This document shows positions 1 through 13,700 of a stretch of DNA of 61,480 nt, in pieces. The DNA comes from Chromera velia. Lineage: Eukaryota > Sar > Chromeraceae. Where the stretch lies: positions 75,799 to 137,278 of the forward strand of contig JAHBMJ010000057.1 of assembly GCA_018398765.1 (NCBI GenBank). The letters run 5' to 3'. The first letter of the stretch is position 1. Each line of letters opens with the position of its first letter. Both the position numbers and the translations under genes were made by a program. The notes under the pieces are model-generated. The model made no database searches and was not told the DNA's origin. It saw only the letters and a program-made list of their open reading frames with translations.

Positions 1-345
1 GCGGCTGTCGGTCTTTTGTGTTCGGGAGACGCTTCTCTCTCCCCCCAACCAACACCCAACCCCCCTGCCTGCAGCAAGTTTTTCTGGCGGCTTTCGGTCT
101 TTTGTATTTGGGAGACGCTTCTCTCTCCCCCCACCTAACACCCAACCCCCCTGCCTGCAGCGGGTTTTTCTGGCAGCTGTCGGTCCTTTATGTTCGGGGG
201 ACGCTTCTCTCCCCCCCCACCTAACATCCAACCCCCCTGCCTGCAGCGGGTTTTTCTGGCGGCTGTCGGTCCTTTGTGTTCGGGAGACGCTTCTATACCC
301 CCCCAACTAACATCCAACCCCCCCTGCCTGGAGCGAGTTCGCATT
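1..345. repeat. 86-bp minisatellite, about 4 copies
   Basis: A unit of 86-87 bp begins around positions 64, 150, 236 and 323. Each unit has a CTGCCTGCAG core, a GTTTTTCTGG block and a run of C. The units resemble intron 3' ends (pyrimidine tract plus CTGCAG), so this may be an amplified intron-exon border, but no open exon is recognisable. Reading frames through it are by-products of the repeat. Confidence 0.85.
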
Positions 346-394
346 CGCTTTTGTTCCCTTGCGTTCGTTTGTGTTCCCCCCCGTTCACATCCGG

Positions 395-1135
395 CTCCCT
401 CACTATTCACCTATTACTTTCACGGTGACTTTCTTTTGTGTTCCTTTGTGTGAGCTTGTCTCCTTTTGTGTGAGCCTGAGTCCTATTCTGTTAGCTTATC
501 TCTTTTTGTGTGAGTTTGCCTCCTTTTATGTGAGTCTGTGTCCCCTTCTGTTAGCTTGTATCCCTTTGTGTGAGTGTGTTTCCTTTTGTATGAGCCTGTG
601 TCCCCTTTCGTTAGCTTGTGTCCCTTTGCGTGAGCTTGTCTCCTTTTGTATGAACCTGTGTGCCCTTCTCTTAGCTTGTGTCTTTTTGTGTGAGTGTGTC
701 TCTTTTTGTGTGAGCCTGAGTCCCCTTCCGTTAGCTTGTGTTCGTTTGTGTGAGCTTGTCTCCTTTTGTGTGGGTTTGTGCCCCCTTCTATTAGCTTATA
801 TCCCTTTATATGAGTGCGTTTCCTTTTGTGTGAGTCTGTGCCCCTTTCGTTAGCTTGTATCCCTTTGTGTGAGTGTGTTTCCTTTTATATGAGCGTGTGT
901 TAGCTTGTGCCTTTTTATGTAAGTTTGTCTCCTTTTGTAATATGAACCTGTGTGCCCTTCTCTCAGCTTGTATCCCTGTGTGAGCTGGTCTCCTTTTGTG
1001 TGAGTCTGTGCCCCCTTCTGTTAGCTTTTTTGTGTGAACTTGTCTCCTTTTGTATGAGCCTGTGTCCTATTCTGTTAGCCTGTGTCCTCCGTGTGAGCTT
1101 ATCTCCTTTTGTATGAGCCTGCATGTGTCCCCTTC
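395..1135. repeat. 60-bp degenerate minisatellite, about 12 copies
   Basis: Units of about 60 bp contain TTAGCTTGT, TCCCTTTGTGTGAG and TCCTTTTGT(A/G)TGAGCCTG, with drift between copies. The period is a multiple of three and the unit lacks stops in one frame, so a 164-codon ORF (359-853) runs through it. I treat this as non-coding: there is no domain and the composition simply mirrors the repeat. Confidence 0.85.
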
Positions 1136-2070
1136 TGTTTGCATTTATTTCGGCTGGGTGTGGAAGGTGCCCTACGGTGCTGGCAGGCCTGAGACCATTT
1201 CTGAAAGATGCAGATTTTGATGAGACCAAGCTCAACGGAATGTAACACTGTAGTTGTAAAGCTTGGGCTGGAGCCCCATCGTTATTCCACAGTGTGACGC
1301 TTTGCTCCAACAAAACTGACCGCAGCGATCTGCAGTTTCTTTGGTTATTCGGAATGAACCGTACACTTTGAATATCGTAATAGTAGTTCTAACTTATCTA
1401 ATGATAAATCAAACGACATATTATGATTATATGTTTTTTACTTGCACTGTTTTTAATAGTTTTTGATGATGATGATAATTTTATATTGGTCGGGCCAGGC
1501 GGGCGTTATTTATCCTTTCTATATATTTATATTTTATTAGATCTTGGCTTTCTACCCCAGTCCATAGAATAACGTAGAAACCTCCGAACCATGGACCATA
1601 GTAGACCAAACAGCAACATACGGCAACCAAATCTTCTGACGTCTTTTTATATATCTATTCCACTGGAACCCACCCTTATGGTAGCGTCACTCTATTGAAC
1701 AGTCTGTTTTCTCATCCGTATTGCGAAGAAAGACTAATTTTTGAGGCTAAATTTGAGCCGTACTCATACGCACTCACTCATGTAGTGTTAAGGCTGCCTT
1801 AGTCACATCCGCGCGTCAAGCGCGCGCACTGAGTTTTTTTTACACATACGTGGCTATATGATTTAATTTTTGGAAAATATTTTTAGTTGTATATATATAG
1901 TTTGCATATGTATTCTTGGTTCTCCAACGCATTAATTATGCTGCTTCTTAGTTGCCCTCGGCCGGCTCCAAGCGTCTAGAGATTCCCTCATTACATTCTT
2001 CTACTTCCTTCTGAAGGAAAGAGGTGTAGCTTTAGAAGCCGTTGTTTGCTTCTTTCGGGAGTCTGATCGG
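1136..2070. other. 5' flank of the giant receptor gene
   Basis: No credible exon is seen. The stretch is AT-richer than the genes, with TATATAT tracts near 1500-1520 and 1890-1905. It ends about 100 bp after a pyrimidine-rich CTTCTACTTCCTTCTG tract that precedes the ATG at 2071. The promoter is presumably here, but I can identify no specific element. Confidence 0.5.
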
Positions 2071-5000
2071 ATGACGAACATAGCATTTCTTCTTTCGCTT
2101 TTGCGCCCCCGTCTCCTGGTGGCAGTGGCGCTGGGTCTTCTGACACTCCTGGCTCCCTGCTCAGAGAGCGTCGCTCCCTTCGATATTGGGAGACTGAAGG
2201 TTGACAGCTCCTGGCAGTGGGTGGAGCTCAAATCGACTTTCACTTCGGCCCTAGTTTTTGCGACAAAGACCAACGCAGTGAACGAAGATTCGTTACCAAG
2301 GGTGGCGAACGTGAGTTCAGTTGGTTTTTCGGTGCGTGTGGACACATGGGAGCAGAGAACCATGGCGGCTGAGGACGTTGACTATGTCGCTTGGGAGTTG
2401 GGGGGGGACTATCAGACAGAGTCGGGGACACGGATCGATCTTGTGAAGGCAACTGCAGGGTCTGCCTTTGTGACCGTGCCCTTCAATTTTGTATTTAACT
2501 CCACGCCAGTGGTCGTCTGTTCTCTCCAGTCATACGCAAACTCAGGATACGCTCTGACAAGGTGGACCAACGTGACCACCTCCAGCGTTGAAGTGAAGGT
2601 AGACCGCGCCAAAGTGAACAGAGGTTCAATCGTGAATGAAACCGTCGGGTGTGTGGCTGTGGAGGCCATCATATCCCCAGAGACGTTCATGGGAAGGAAC
2701 GGGATCGCATGGGTAGTGGACAACGTGACGAGTGCCTGGACGCAGCTGGCTGTGCCTCCCTTGATGTGGGGCTCTAACTTTGAACGGCCGGGGGGGGTGG
2801 GGGGGGTCTCGGGGGTGGTGGAGAACGATCCTTGTGTCGCTTTTTTCAAATCGTCGTCTAGCGTCAGTCAATGCTTGTCTCTCTGTGTTGCGACTCTCCG
2901 TCTGACTTGGCATCGGCTCAAAGAGAGCGGCTTCGTCTATGTGCGTGTCTGTTTCTCGGAGTGTGGCTTCGTCTATGTGCGTGCCTGTTTCTCGGAGTGT
3001 GTATCCGTCTATGTGCGTGCCAGTTTCTCAGAGTGTGGTTCCGTCTGTGTGCGTGCCCGTTTCTCAGAGTGTGGCCCCGTCTATGTGCGCGCCCGTTTCT
3101 CAGAGTGTGGCTCCGTCTATGTGCGTGGCTCTTTCTCAGAGTGTGGCTTCGTCTATGTACGTGCCTGTTTCTCGGAGTGTGTATCCGTCTATGTGCGCGC
3201 CCGTTTCTCGGAGTGTGTATCCGTCTATGTGCGTGCCTGTTTCTCAGAGTGTGGCTCCGTCTATGTGCATGCCTGTTTCTCGGAGTGTATATCCGTCTAT
3301 GTGCGTGCCTGTTTCTCAGAGTGTGGCTCCGTCTATGTGCGCGCCCGTTTCTCGGAGTGGGGCTCCGTCTATGTGCGTGCCCGTTTCTCAGAGTGTGGCT
3401 CCGTCTATGTGCGTGGCCGTTTCTCAGAGTGTCGCTCCGTCTATGTGCGCCCCCGTTTCTCAGAGTGTGGCTTCGTCTATGTACGTGCCTGTTTCTCAGA
3501 GTGTGGCTTCGTCTATGTATGTGCCTGTTTCTCAGAGTGTGGCTCCGTCTATGTGCGTGGCTCTTTCTCAGAGTGTGGCTTCGTCTATGTACGTGCCTGT
3601 TTCTCGGAGTGTGTATCCGTCTATGTGCGTGCCTTTTTCTCGGAGTGTGGCTCCGTCTATGTGCGTGCCTGTTTCTCAGAGTGTGGCTCCGTTTATGTGC
3701 GTGCCTGTTTCTCGGAGTGTGTATCCGTCTATGTGCATGCCTGTTTCTCAGAGTGTGGCTCCGTCTATGTGCGCGCCCGTTTCTCAGAGTGTGGCTCCGT
3801 CTATGTGCGTGGCTGTTTGTCAGAGTGTGGCTCCGTCTATGTGCACGCCCGTTTCTCAGAGTGTCGCTCCGTCTATGTGCGCCCCCGTTTCTCAGAGTGT
3901 GGCTTCGTGTATGTACGTGCCTGTTTCTCAGAGTGTGGCTCCGTCTATGTGCGCGCCCGTTTCTCAGAGTGTCGCTCCGTCTATGTACGTGCCTGTTTCT
4001 CAGAGTGTGGCTTCGTCTATGTACGTGCCTGTTTCTCAGAGTGTGGCTCCGTCTATGTGCGTGGCTGTTTCTCAGAGTGTGGCTACGTGCCTAGTCTGTA
4101 TACCGGTGTGTTTACGCAGGTTCTCGACTGCCGCCTCTCGCTCCCTTCGTTTCCCTCCATTTTGCATACATGGATCCCTGATGCCCTTTGTCTCTTAGGC
4201 TGTGTCTGCCTGTCTGGCCGTCTCCCTCCATTTTGCACGCATGGATCCCTGATGCCATTTGTCTCTTAGGCTGTGTCTGCTTGTCTGGCCGTCTCCCTCC
4301 ATTTTGCACGCATGGATCCCTGATGCCATTTGTCTCTTAGGCTGTGTCTGCTTGTCTGGCCGTCTCCCTCCATTTTGCACGCATGGATCCCTGATGCCCT
4401 TTGTCTCTTAGGCTGTGTCTGCTTGTCTGGCCGTCTCCCTATCTACCAAGAGAAAGGATCTGCGGTCTGTCTGTCCGTCAGCATGTGTTCCTGTCTGCAT
4501 ACATGTACATGCACATGCACATGTATATGTATATGTTCTGTCTCCCCCCCCCTCTTCAGCCGTCTGTGATTGAGGCCCGCGTCTCGGAGGACCTCTCAAC
4601 GGATGGGGACGCTCACGTGGGCGAGAGCCTTGCAATCATCGCCTTTGACTTGGTGCCTCAAGGTGAGGTTCCATGCTTACATAACACTAGGAGACCTCAT
4701 GCATAAATAGACCCAACATGAAATCGTATTTATAAAAAAAAAAAGAAAAAAAAGCACTCTCCATGAATCAATTTCTCTTTCCTGTGCGTGCACAACACTG
4801 GGAGGAATTATGCATCGGATGACAGGAGTGTCTCTTCATTGTGCTTCTCTTCATCTTCTCCCTCATGTCTTGCTGCACTGGGATGAAACGTAGGATATCC
4901 ATACTCTGTTTGACGCACGCAGGCACTGATGAGTGCACGAACTCCACCTACCCGCACAATTGTGGCAGCAACGCGACGTGTGTGGACACCACTCTCTCGT

Positions 5001-7766
5001 TTTTGTGCAACTGCACGGAGGGTTTCTTGGACGCCAACGGAGACGGCACACAATGTACAGGTAAAAAGGGGGGGTGGGGGGAGGATCGAGAATCAAGGCT
5101 TGACAGATGTTGTTTCGTCTGTCTTGAGACGAGTTTGGTGTCTCATCTCCTTCAAGACCGTCGCACGGCTGCGAATCTATCTTATGAAAGCCATGAAGCA
5201 AAAAAAAAGAAAATTATCGTCTCCTCGTCGGGGTTCCTCGTGAGTTGAGTGCCTGTGCTGTGCTTCGAGCTGCTTGCAGACATCGACGAGTGCACACTCA
5301 ACACGCACAACTGCGACGCCAACGCCACGTGCACAAACACGACGGGGTCCTTCAGTTGTGCGTGCAACGTTGGGTTCAACGGGACCGGCGTCGTCTGCAG
5401 TGGTCAGTCTCTCTCCGTTCCCTCCCTCCCGCCCTCTCGCCATTTCTCCATCAAACCGTCCTTCTTTCTGTCCTTGATCGAACGAAAGGGAAAAAAGACC
5501 GTTCTCTCTGTGGATCTGTCTGATAATGCCGTCGCTTTGTGCTAGCCTGTGGTCTGTAAAGGCTCCGCACTGATTGATGTTCACATCCCGACCTTGCTCT
5601 TGCAGACATCGACGAGTGCACAGACGCCACACACACGCACAACTGTGACGCAAACGCCACGTGCACCAACACAACAGGCTCCTTCAGTTGCGCTTGCAAC
5701 ATAGGTTTTAATGGAACGGGAGTAGTCTGTAGCGGTCCGTCTGTCCCTCCGTCTGTCCATCCGCCTTTCTTCCTTTTCTGCGCTCTGAATGTATGGATGA
5801 CCTACTTGTCTGACTTTTGGCCTCTCGTCGGTCGCTACTGTCCGTTGGTGTCTCCTTTCAATAAAGAAGGGATCAAACGGTCGGTGGTTGACGCTTCCTT
5901 TCTTCTTCTCTAAGCGGGTGGCAAACACTTGCAGAAGTTTCGGCCTTCTCGGTTGAACTTCTTCGGATACACCCCCGCGGTCTGAATTTGACCATCTCTT
6001 TCAATTTCAATGGAAATGAAGCTGTGATGGGCACAGACGTTGCCTTGAATCCAACAGCACGGATGGCGACCTTATTCTTTCAAAAAGATGCCCTCACCTT
6101 TGATTGTCTCCGTCAATCCACACGATTTGCTCTGCAGCGCTCGACGAGTGCGCTCTCCAGACGCACAACTGCAACGGAAGTGCAACCTGCACAGACGCTG
6201 GGGGCTCCTTCTCTTGTGCATGCAACGCCGGGTTTGCGGGGGACGGGCTGAATTGCACGGGTACGTGAGTGGTCCTTCCTGCACGTGCATGGCCTCCTGG
6301 GGGGCATGGATGGTCTGTCTGGCTTTCGGATTCTCTGGCTGGTGCTGGTTTTCCTCCCTTCTCTGGATCTCTCTCTCTTGACTCCGTGTCGGACTCTCTT
6401 CTCCACGAAGGAATTCGGCATTTTATGGGAAGAACGGGAAAGAAGAGATCGACTCTCAGTCCTTCCCTTCCTCTTTTTGTCTGCCTGCCTGCCTGTGTGT
6501 GTGCATGCAGACATCGACGAGTGCAGCTCCGGGATCCACGACTGCCACGGAAACGCCAACTGCACGAACACCCAGGGGAGTTTTGGGTGTGCGTGCGTCA
6601 GTGGGTACTCGGACGTCTCGGGGGGGGGCTATCAGGGGGTGGACTGTGCAGGTGAGTACTCATCTTTCCTTCTGTTGTTCTGCATGAATGAACATACAGA
6701 CACATGCCGGCTGAGGAAGAGGGACTGACTGCATCGTAGCAGAGAGAGGGAAAGATGCATGCAGGGATGACGGGAGGAAATTTAAATTGACTTGGGCTTT
6801 CCGGATTTTGCTGCAGTAGAAGATGAGAAGGACACACGATTCTGCTGAGGCTCTACTGGATGCCGACCCCTCTCTTCCTGCGTGTGCAGATTTGGATGGT
6901 GTGTGTATTCGTTTGTATGTGATGTATTTGTATTTGTACTTATATGAAAACGAATACATACTGGATGCCGACCCCGCCCTTTCTGCGTGCGTGTGCAGAT
7001 TTGGATGAGTGCACAGTAGGCTCCCACAACTGCGACTTTGGGGCCTCATGCACGAACAACGCAGGGTCTTTCACGTGTGCTTGTGATGGGTCGACGGGGC
7101 TCGCGTCGGCGTCGTCACCTGCTGGGACGACCTGTATCGGTCTGTCTGTCTGTGTGTGTGGGTGCGTGCATTCATCGTTTCTTTTTGATATTCTCATTTG
7201 TGTTTGTGTTCATTCTTCTCTGTCAGTTTTGCGTCTGAATGCCCTTTAGTCCTCTCACGAAGAAGGCGAAGGAAAGGAAGGGATGGGAAGGGAAGGAAAA
7301 TAAGTAAGTAAGAAAAGAGGGAGAGAGGGAGGGAGTGGAGGGCGAAAACGGCAAGAAGGCAAAAGGAGAGAAGCCTTGTAGAGCAAGAATGTTTTCCCAC
7401 AGTTAACAAGGAAGGAATACTCTTCCATCGATCCGGACCCTGATGCTTTCTGTGCAGGTTGCGTGACTCACGGTCGCGTAATCCAGTCTCCCTCTCCCTT
7501 CAGCCTCTCCTCCTCTGCGTCTACCGCGGCGGCCTGTGAGGCCCTCTGTGGGAGTCATTCCAACTGCACCTTCTTCTCCTTCTTCTCCAGCGCGTATTCG
7601 GGAAATCTCACACACACAGGGACCCTCCCAGAATGCGGACTGCATAACGGGCTCTCTGCCTCTGTGGGCGTGTCGCTGTCAGACGACCCGTTTGAGGCCA
7701 TGATGGGACCCAAATTTTGTGGTGGGCCTTTTGTTTGATTTTCATTCTTGCTGTGCTGCCTCAGCG

Positions 7767-7797
<31 letters not shown>

Positions 7798-10700
7798 GCG
7801 TGTGTGTGTGTGTGTGTGTCTGTGTGTGCATGTCCATGATCACCGCAAAAGCTTGCATGCCGCCTTTCTTCTTCTTCTTGTACCGTCCACGCATGCATAC
7901 AGGCTGCTACACCTCCCAGGAGGGAATTGACTCCGACCTCCTCTCGAGTGTCTCCGCTGATGACGCCCCCACTTGCCAGGAGACCTGCGTGGCCGACTCC
8001 TCCTGTCTGTTTTTCTCCTTCGACCCAACTTCACAGGTCAGAGGAGGAGACGGGAGGGGGGGCAGATCAATCATCTTTGTTCTGTCTGTTCTTCTCCTTC
8101 GACCCGACTTCACAGGTCGATATCTTCTATATCTTCTATCATACATATCCACACATCTTTGTTCTGTCTGTTCTTCTCCTTCGACCCGACTTCACAGGTC
8201 GATATCACAGGTCGATATCTTCTATATCTTCTATCATACATATCCACACATCTTTGTTCTGTCTGTTCTTCTCCTTCGACCCGACTTCACAGGTCGATAT
8301 CTTCTATATCTTCTATCATACATATCCACACATCTTTGTTCTGTCTGTTCTTCTCCTTCGACCCGACTTCACAGGTCGATATCTTCTATATCTTCTATCA
8401 TACATATCCACACATCTTTGTTCTGTCTGTTCTTCTCCTTCGACCCGACTTCACAGGTCGATATCTTCTATATCTTCTATCATACATATCCACACATCTT
8501 TGTTCTGTCTGTTCTTCTCCTTCGACCCGACTTCACAGGTTAGAGGAGGAGACGGTAGGGGGGGCAGACCAATCGTGTGTTCAGTCGTCATACATAACCT
8601 CACATCTTTTGTCCAATTGCTTCTGTCTATTCTTCGTATCCGTCCAAACTAGCAATGGACCGAAACCTATGCACAAGAGAACCACAAAGATGCGAGGTGC
8701 GAGGAACGTATGATTTGTCCATTGCCTTCTTCTCCTTTCTACCAATATTGCAGACCTGCAAGAAGCATTCAGGGAACTCCGTGAGGTCCTACGCGCAAAG
8801 CTGGCTGTGGGGACCGCGTTATTGCGGTGAGCGGGAAGTGCATTCATACATGTGAACACTGATTAGTGCATGATTTGCGTACCCTCCGAGTGGACAAACA
8901 GTCATTTCATTTACTCAGCATGCATCTGTATTGACATCTCCTTCAAATCCACAAATGAAAAAACGAAATTGCTTTCAACCAGACCTCCATCCATCCAGCA
9001 CGGCGCATGCTGCAGTGTGTGGACGACCAGAACTGCTGAAGCATCCTTCCTGCAAAATGACCGCCCCAATGTATACACCCATCTACACTCAAAAATAGAT
9101 TCACACGTGTTTGCACCCAGACATCCTTTCATACACACGCACACGTCCCTGCCTGCAGACCCCTGCCCGGTGTCAGGAGAGAACGATTGTTCTGCCAACG
9201 CCGTTTGCACAGCCGACCAACAGGGGAGCTTCACCTGCTCGTGCAACACGGGGTACCTCGATGAGGCTACTCAAGTGAACAGCAGCATGACCGTCAACGG
9301 GACTGTCTGCACAGGTCGGAAGGAAAGGGAAAGAGGGCGGGTGCTTTTATGCATGGACTGTCTGTCACAATGCCTTTTTCTCTTCCCACCAGGGTGATCG
9401 AGAAGTCATAATATGTTCTTAGTCGTTCGTGCCGCAATCCACTCATTTTCTCTGAGCTTCCTTCCTCCCCTCGTGTAATCGAACGGTGCCCTTTTATTAT
9501 TTTTTCTTTGTTCCTCTTGCAGACCAGGCACAATGAACGAAAGTCTGCTTTCTGATTAATAATCGTATTTTGTGTCCGTCCACATCCGCCAAAGTGTGCG
9601 CTCTTCAATTGATTGATTGAGTGTCTGCCTGTCTATCTGTCTGTCTGTCTGCAGACATCGACGAGTGCACGACGAACACCGACAACTGCCACAACAAGGC
9701 GGACTGCACGAACACAGACGGCAGCTTCACCTGCCAGTGCAGAACGGGGTGGCGGAACGGCACGAGTGACCACACGTCCTGTTCAGGTCAGCCAGAGAGA
9801 GAGGGAGGAGGAAGGGATGGATGGAGACAGTTTTCCCCCTCTCTTGTTTCCTGCGGACTTTGCTTTACTCTTTGCCTTGCACAGCTCATTTCATTCAAGG
9901 CACTTTGAGAGGGGAGTTTTTCTTTGAGCAGAGGCAAACAATTTCTTCCTCGATTGACTTCAGAGACCAGAAGACCAAACGATCGAGCTGTTTTTCCCCT
10001 CTTCCCCTGTCGCTTTGCATGCTTGCAGACATCCAAGAATGCACAGAAGGCTCCCACACATGCGACTTCGGGTCTACATGCACAAACTCTGGGGGGTCGT
10101 TTTCTTGTTCTTGCGACAAGTCCCTGGGTCTGACGGACTTAGGGGGGGGTGACGGGACTTGGTGCATCGGTCGGTTGGTCTTCTGGAAATTCGTCTGTTT
10201 GGGTTTTTCGAATAGCTCTGTATGCCGATCTTTCTTTTGTTGTTTTGTTAGTCTGTCCTCTGTCTCTATTTCTTACATTTCCGTCTCTATTGATCTTTGC
10301 ACAACTTTTGGTTGACCGTCAAATTCGGGCCCTTTCGTGGTGTCTCCCTCAGCAGTAACGTCTCTCTCAGGAATGTTGCACATGCAGTCGTGCATGATGG
10401 GAAGCGAAACGAAATGTGTGTCTCTCGATCAGCATACCCATGAATAGAGATTTCTGCACATCTTCATTTGTTTTTTAGCTGATCTGTTTGTTGGCTTTTT
10501 GGTGTACTTCTCAGAATCCTCTGCTGCCTCTCTACTCCCATTCGCAGGTTGCACCACTCATGGTCGGTCTCTGAACACCAGCCGAGCGGACGTGGTGATG
10601 ACCTCCGCTGAGGTGTCGGCCTTCGTTGGTCCTGGGGGGATGCAATCGTGTCAGAAGGCCTGCGGGGCGGACGCGTCCTGCAGGTATTTCTCCTATTGGA

Positions 10701-13700
10701 CAGCAAACTGGGGGGGGGGCTCTGGCCTGACGGGGCAGTGCGACCTCCACTACGGAGATCTGACGGGTGCCGCCAATGCGTCCGACCGGTTTGAGGCGAT
10801 GGCAGGGCCTAAATACTGTGGTCAGCCTGTGTGTGTGAGAGAAAGAGGGAGGGAGGGAGAGAGAGAGGGGGAGAGAGCACTTCAGCGTATGTTCAGTTGA
10901 TTGTGTGCCACTTTTTGTTCATACATCCACGCATGTCTACAAGTACCTCTCTTTTTGACTCTGAGTATAATTCTGCGTCGAATTCCAGTTGTCCGATTCA
11001 TCATCCTCTGCCTTGATTGCAGCCTGCCTCACGGTCGGAACCCGCATCTCTGCCAGTCAGGTGGCGGCATACGGCGGTGTGGGGTCTGGTGTGGAGTGTC
11101 AGTGGGTGTGTGCGTCCGAGAGCGCCTGCAACTTTTTCTCCTGGGAAAAGACCTCGGGGACCTGCACGCTTCACTCAGACAACTCCACAACGACTCAGGA
11201 GACAGACGTGATCATGGGACCGAAGGACTGCGGTCAGTGAGTCGGATGATGATGATGACGTCGTATCCTTCAGGTTTTGCTTCTTTCTTTGGCGTGCATG
11301 TCGATTTTGGAGTCAGCATTTGATTGGAACATATATTTCAACTTCTTGCAAGGTTTTTGGAATGGAACTCACCGGTTTCGTGCACAACTGTGCGTAAATG
11401 TCTGCTGTTCTCAGAATGTCTGCTGGTGGAGACGCCTGGCTCCTGCGCGCGTTTGTAGTCCTTTATATAAATACCCTCCCTATTTCTCATTGCACCGAAT
11501 GCCATTCAGGTGCCGACGAGTGCAGCTCAGGGTCCCATAACTGCGCGTACGGGGCGACGTGCTCGAAGTCCGTTGGCGGGTTCTCCTGTTCCTGTGACAA
11601 GTCGACGGGGCTGCAGAGTCTGGCGGCAGACAACTCTTCTTGCATCGGTCGGTTGCTTGGATGGCGGTCGTGTGTGAGTTTGGCAGATTGGTGGCGGCTT
11701 GCTATGTGTTTATGAATGCTCAATGAAACGCATGCTTGCGTGCATGTTTGCATTGGGGGCTTGTACTTAGCCATATATTCGTTTGGTCATTCATCCATTC
11801 ACCCATCCGCAATTTTTCATTTCAAATGAATGTCCGTCGACTTCAATTTGTTCTCGTAAAGTCGATCTGACTATCTTCGAAGGGTGGCAGCCTCTCACCA
11901 GCGGCGGCGTGTGTCCGCCTTCACATCTTACTCCCTCTCCATGATGCACATACGTATGTTGTCTCCTTGTTTGCAGGCTGCATCTCTCACGGCAGGTCCC
12001 TCACTTACAACACAGGCACAGCGACGGTGGCGACTGCAGATTCAGTCTCGACCTGCCAGGACGCGTGTGCGAGCGACGCAACTTGTCTGTACTTCAATTA
12101 CAAGAGCTTGACTTGGGGCTCCGCAGCAAACTCGACGTTGAGGGGCGAGTGCCTGTTGGTGGCCAATCTGACTGGGACGTCCTTTCTGTCCACTTACCCT
12201 GAACAGGAAATGGCGGGGCCCAAATATTGCGGTCGGTCAGCATCTGTCTCTCTGTCTGTCTGTCTGTCTGTCTGTCTGTTGTGTGCCTGTACGACGTCTA
12301 ATCATGTTCAGGTATGTCTTTGAGTGAAGATCGCCATGCGTTCTTTAACGTACACTGTGCCGTTGTTAGGCTCTGACCTGAGAGGAGAAACTTACAAGTC
12401 TCTCATAACAACTCTCTCAACCGTGAAGACCCACCTCACGATGAAAATTCACGAAATACGCATTCGCCTGTCTGTGTTTGCAGCCTGCTATTCCGTGGGT
12501 GTCCTGATCAACGACACCCTGATAGAAACTCTCTCTGGAGTGAAGACCTCGTGGGAGTGCCAGTGGACCTGTCATCAACATGCGACCTGCCAGTTCTTCT
12601 CTCACCAGGCCAACTCGGAGAACTGCACTCTGCACCTGAACGGCACCACAACGGCCACTCAAGCGGACTCCGTGTCGGGACCCAAGTACTGCGGTGCGTC
12701 TGTTTACGGCCTCTGGCTGTTTTGTCTGGTGTTTGAAAACTCGCTTATCTTCGCAATCGGTTCACTCTCTCAATTCTCCTCCGGTGTATGTGTTGAGCCC
12801 CAATGCCAGCGAATGCGCGTATAGACTGCAGAGTGACTGTCAAGCAGAGTCATTCTGCCTTGCCTCGATGTAACCCAAAAGAGGAAATCCGTTTCCACAT
12901 ACCCGTCTGTCTGTCTGTCTGTCTCTGTTTGTTTGCAGACCCGTGCACCTTCCAGATGGACAACTGTGACGCCAACGCCGCGTGTGCCATCGGGGGGGGG
13001 AGCTTCACTTGCTCGTGCAACCAGGGTTACTATGACGATACGGGGGCGGCGGCTGCAAACGCGACCAGCTGTGCAGGTAGGCTCGAGACTGCAACGTGTC
13101 TGCTTTGTGAAGTGATCATATGCGTGTTTTCGACAGCTGTCTCACAATCTTGGTGCATCAAGCGAGAAAGATGTGTGTGCCTATTCAAGCAAGCAATACA
13201 AAAACACGACTGCAGAAGTTCCACAAGATCCATGCAGACTTTCATAACAAGGCATTGTATAAGTGCACTCTGTGCATTTGTTTTGTGGTCTCTGCCCTCC
13301 GATCTCCTTTCCCGGCTGCGTGCCTGCGTTCCTGCCCACTGGAGTGACTGCAGACGTCGACGAGTGTGCGGGGAACCTCCACGACTGCCTGCATTTCTTT
13401 TCATACAGAATTGTTTTGATTTATTTTCATGCATAAGGGATTCTGTATGAAAATAAATGCATGGAGTGCAGACGTCGACGAGTGTGCGGGGAACCTCCAC
13501 GACTGTCACGCAGACGCAAATTGCACGAACAGCCCGGGCAGTTTCTCCTGCCAATGCAACGTCGGCTTTTCGGATCTTGGGGGGGCGTACCCAGGATTGA
13601 GCTGTGCAGGTGGGTAGTGTTTTCCTTGCATGTTCTTGAATAACGGAGAAGCCTTTGGCTTTCCTGCACGCAAAAAAGAGAACGCACACCGACCTGCTTA

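Larger units (their letters stand above)
2071..4662 (+). other. Exons 1-2: signal peptide and three jelly-roll lectin-like repeats
   Basis: Exon 1 is 2071-2862 (phase 0, donor GTCAGT) and exon 2 is 4560-4662 (ends in phase 1, donor GTGAGG). The start at 2071 gives a charged N-terminus and a hydrophobic core ([15 protein letters not shown]), a typical secretion signal. Three repeats follow, each with a W..V....F, PVVV/VFA, NVTSxGFxVRV and E(D/T)VGYVA-type ending, as in H-type lectin-like jelly-roll repeats. The third repeat is split by intron 1: joining FFKSSSS to [11 protein letters not shown] restores it, which is the main argument for this junction. The family name is moderately uncertain; the internal threefold repetition is clear. 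Confidence 0.6.

Noticed and set aside
359-853. 164-codon Cys/Ser/Leu-rich ORF
   Set aside because: It lies entirely in a 60-bp tandem array; the translation is periodic with no domain, signal or splice context.
2871-4198. 400-codon ORFs in two further frames of the 36-bp array
   Set aside because: They result from a stop-free repeat unit whose length is a multiple of three, and the array lies within intron 1.
7719-8713. ORFs of 240-274 codons over the 82-bp array
   Set aside because: They are formed by repeated exon-end/intron units; the exon 10 to 11 junction gives a proper PAN module without them.
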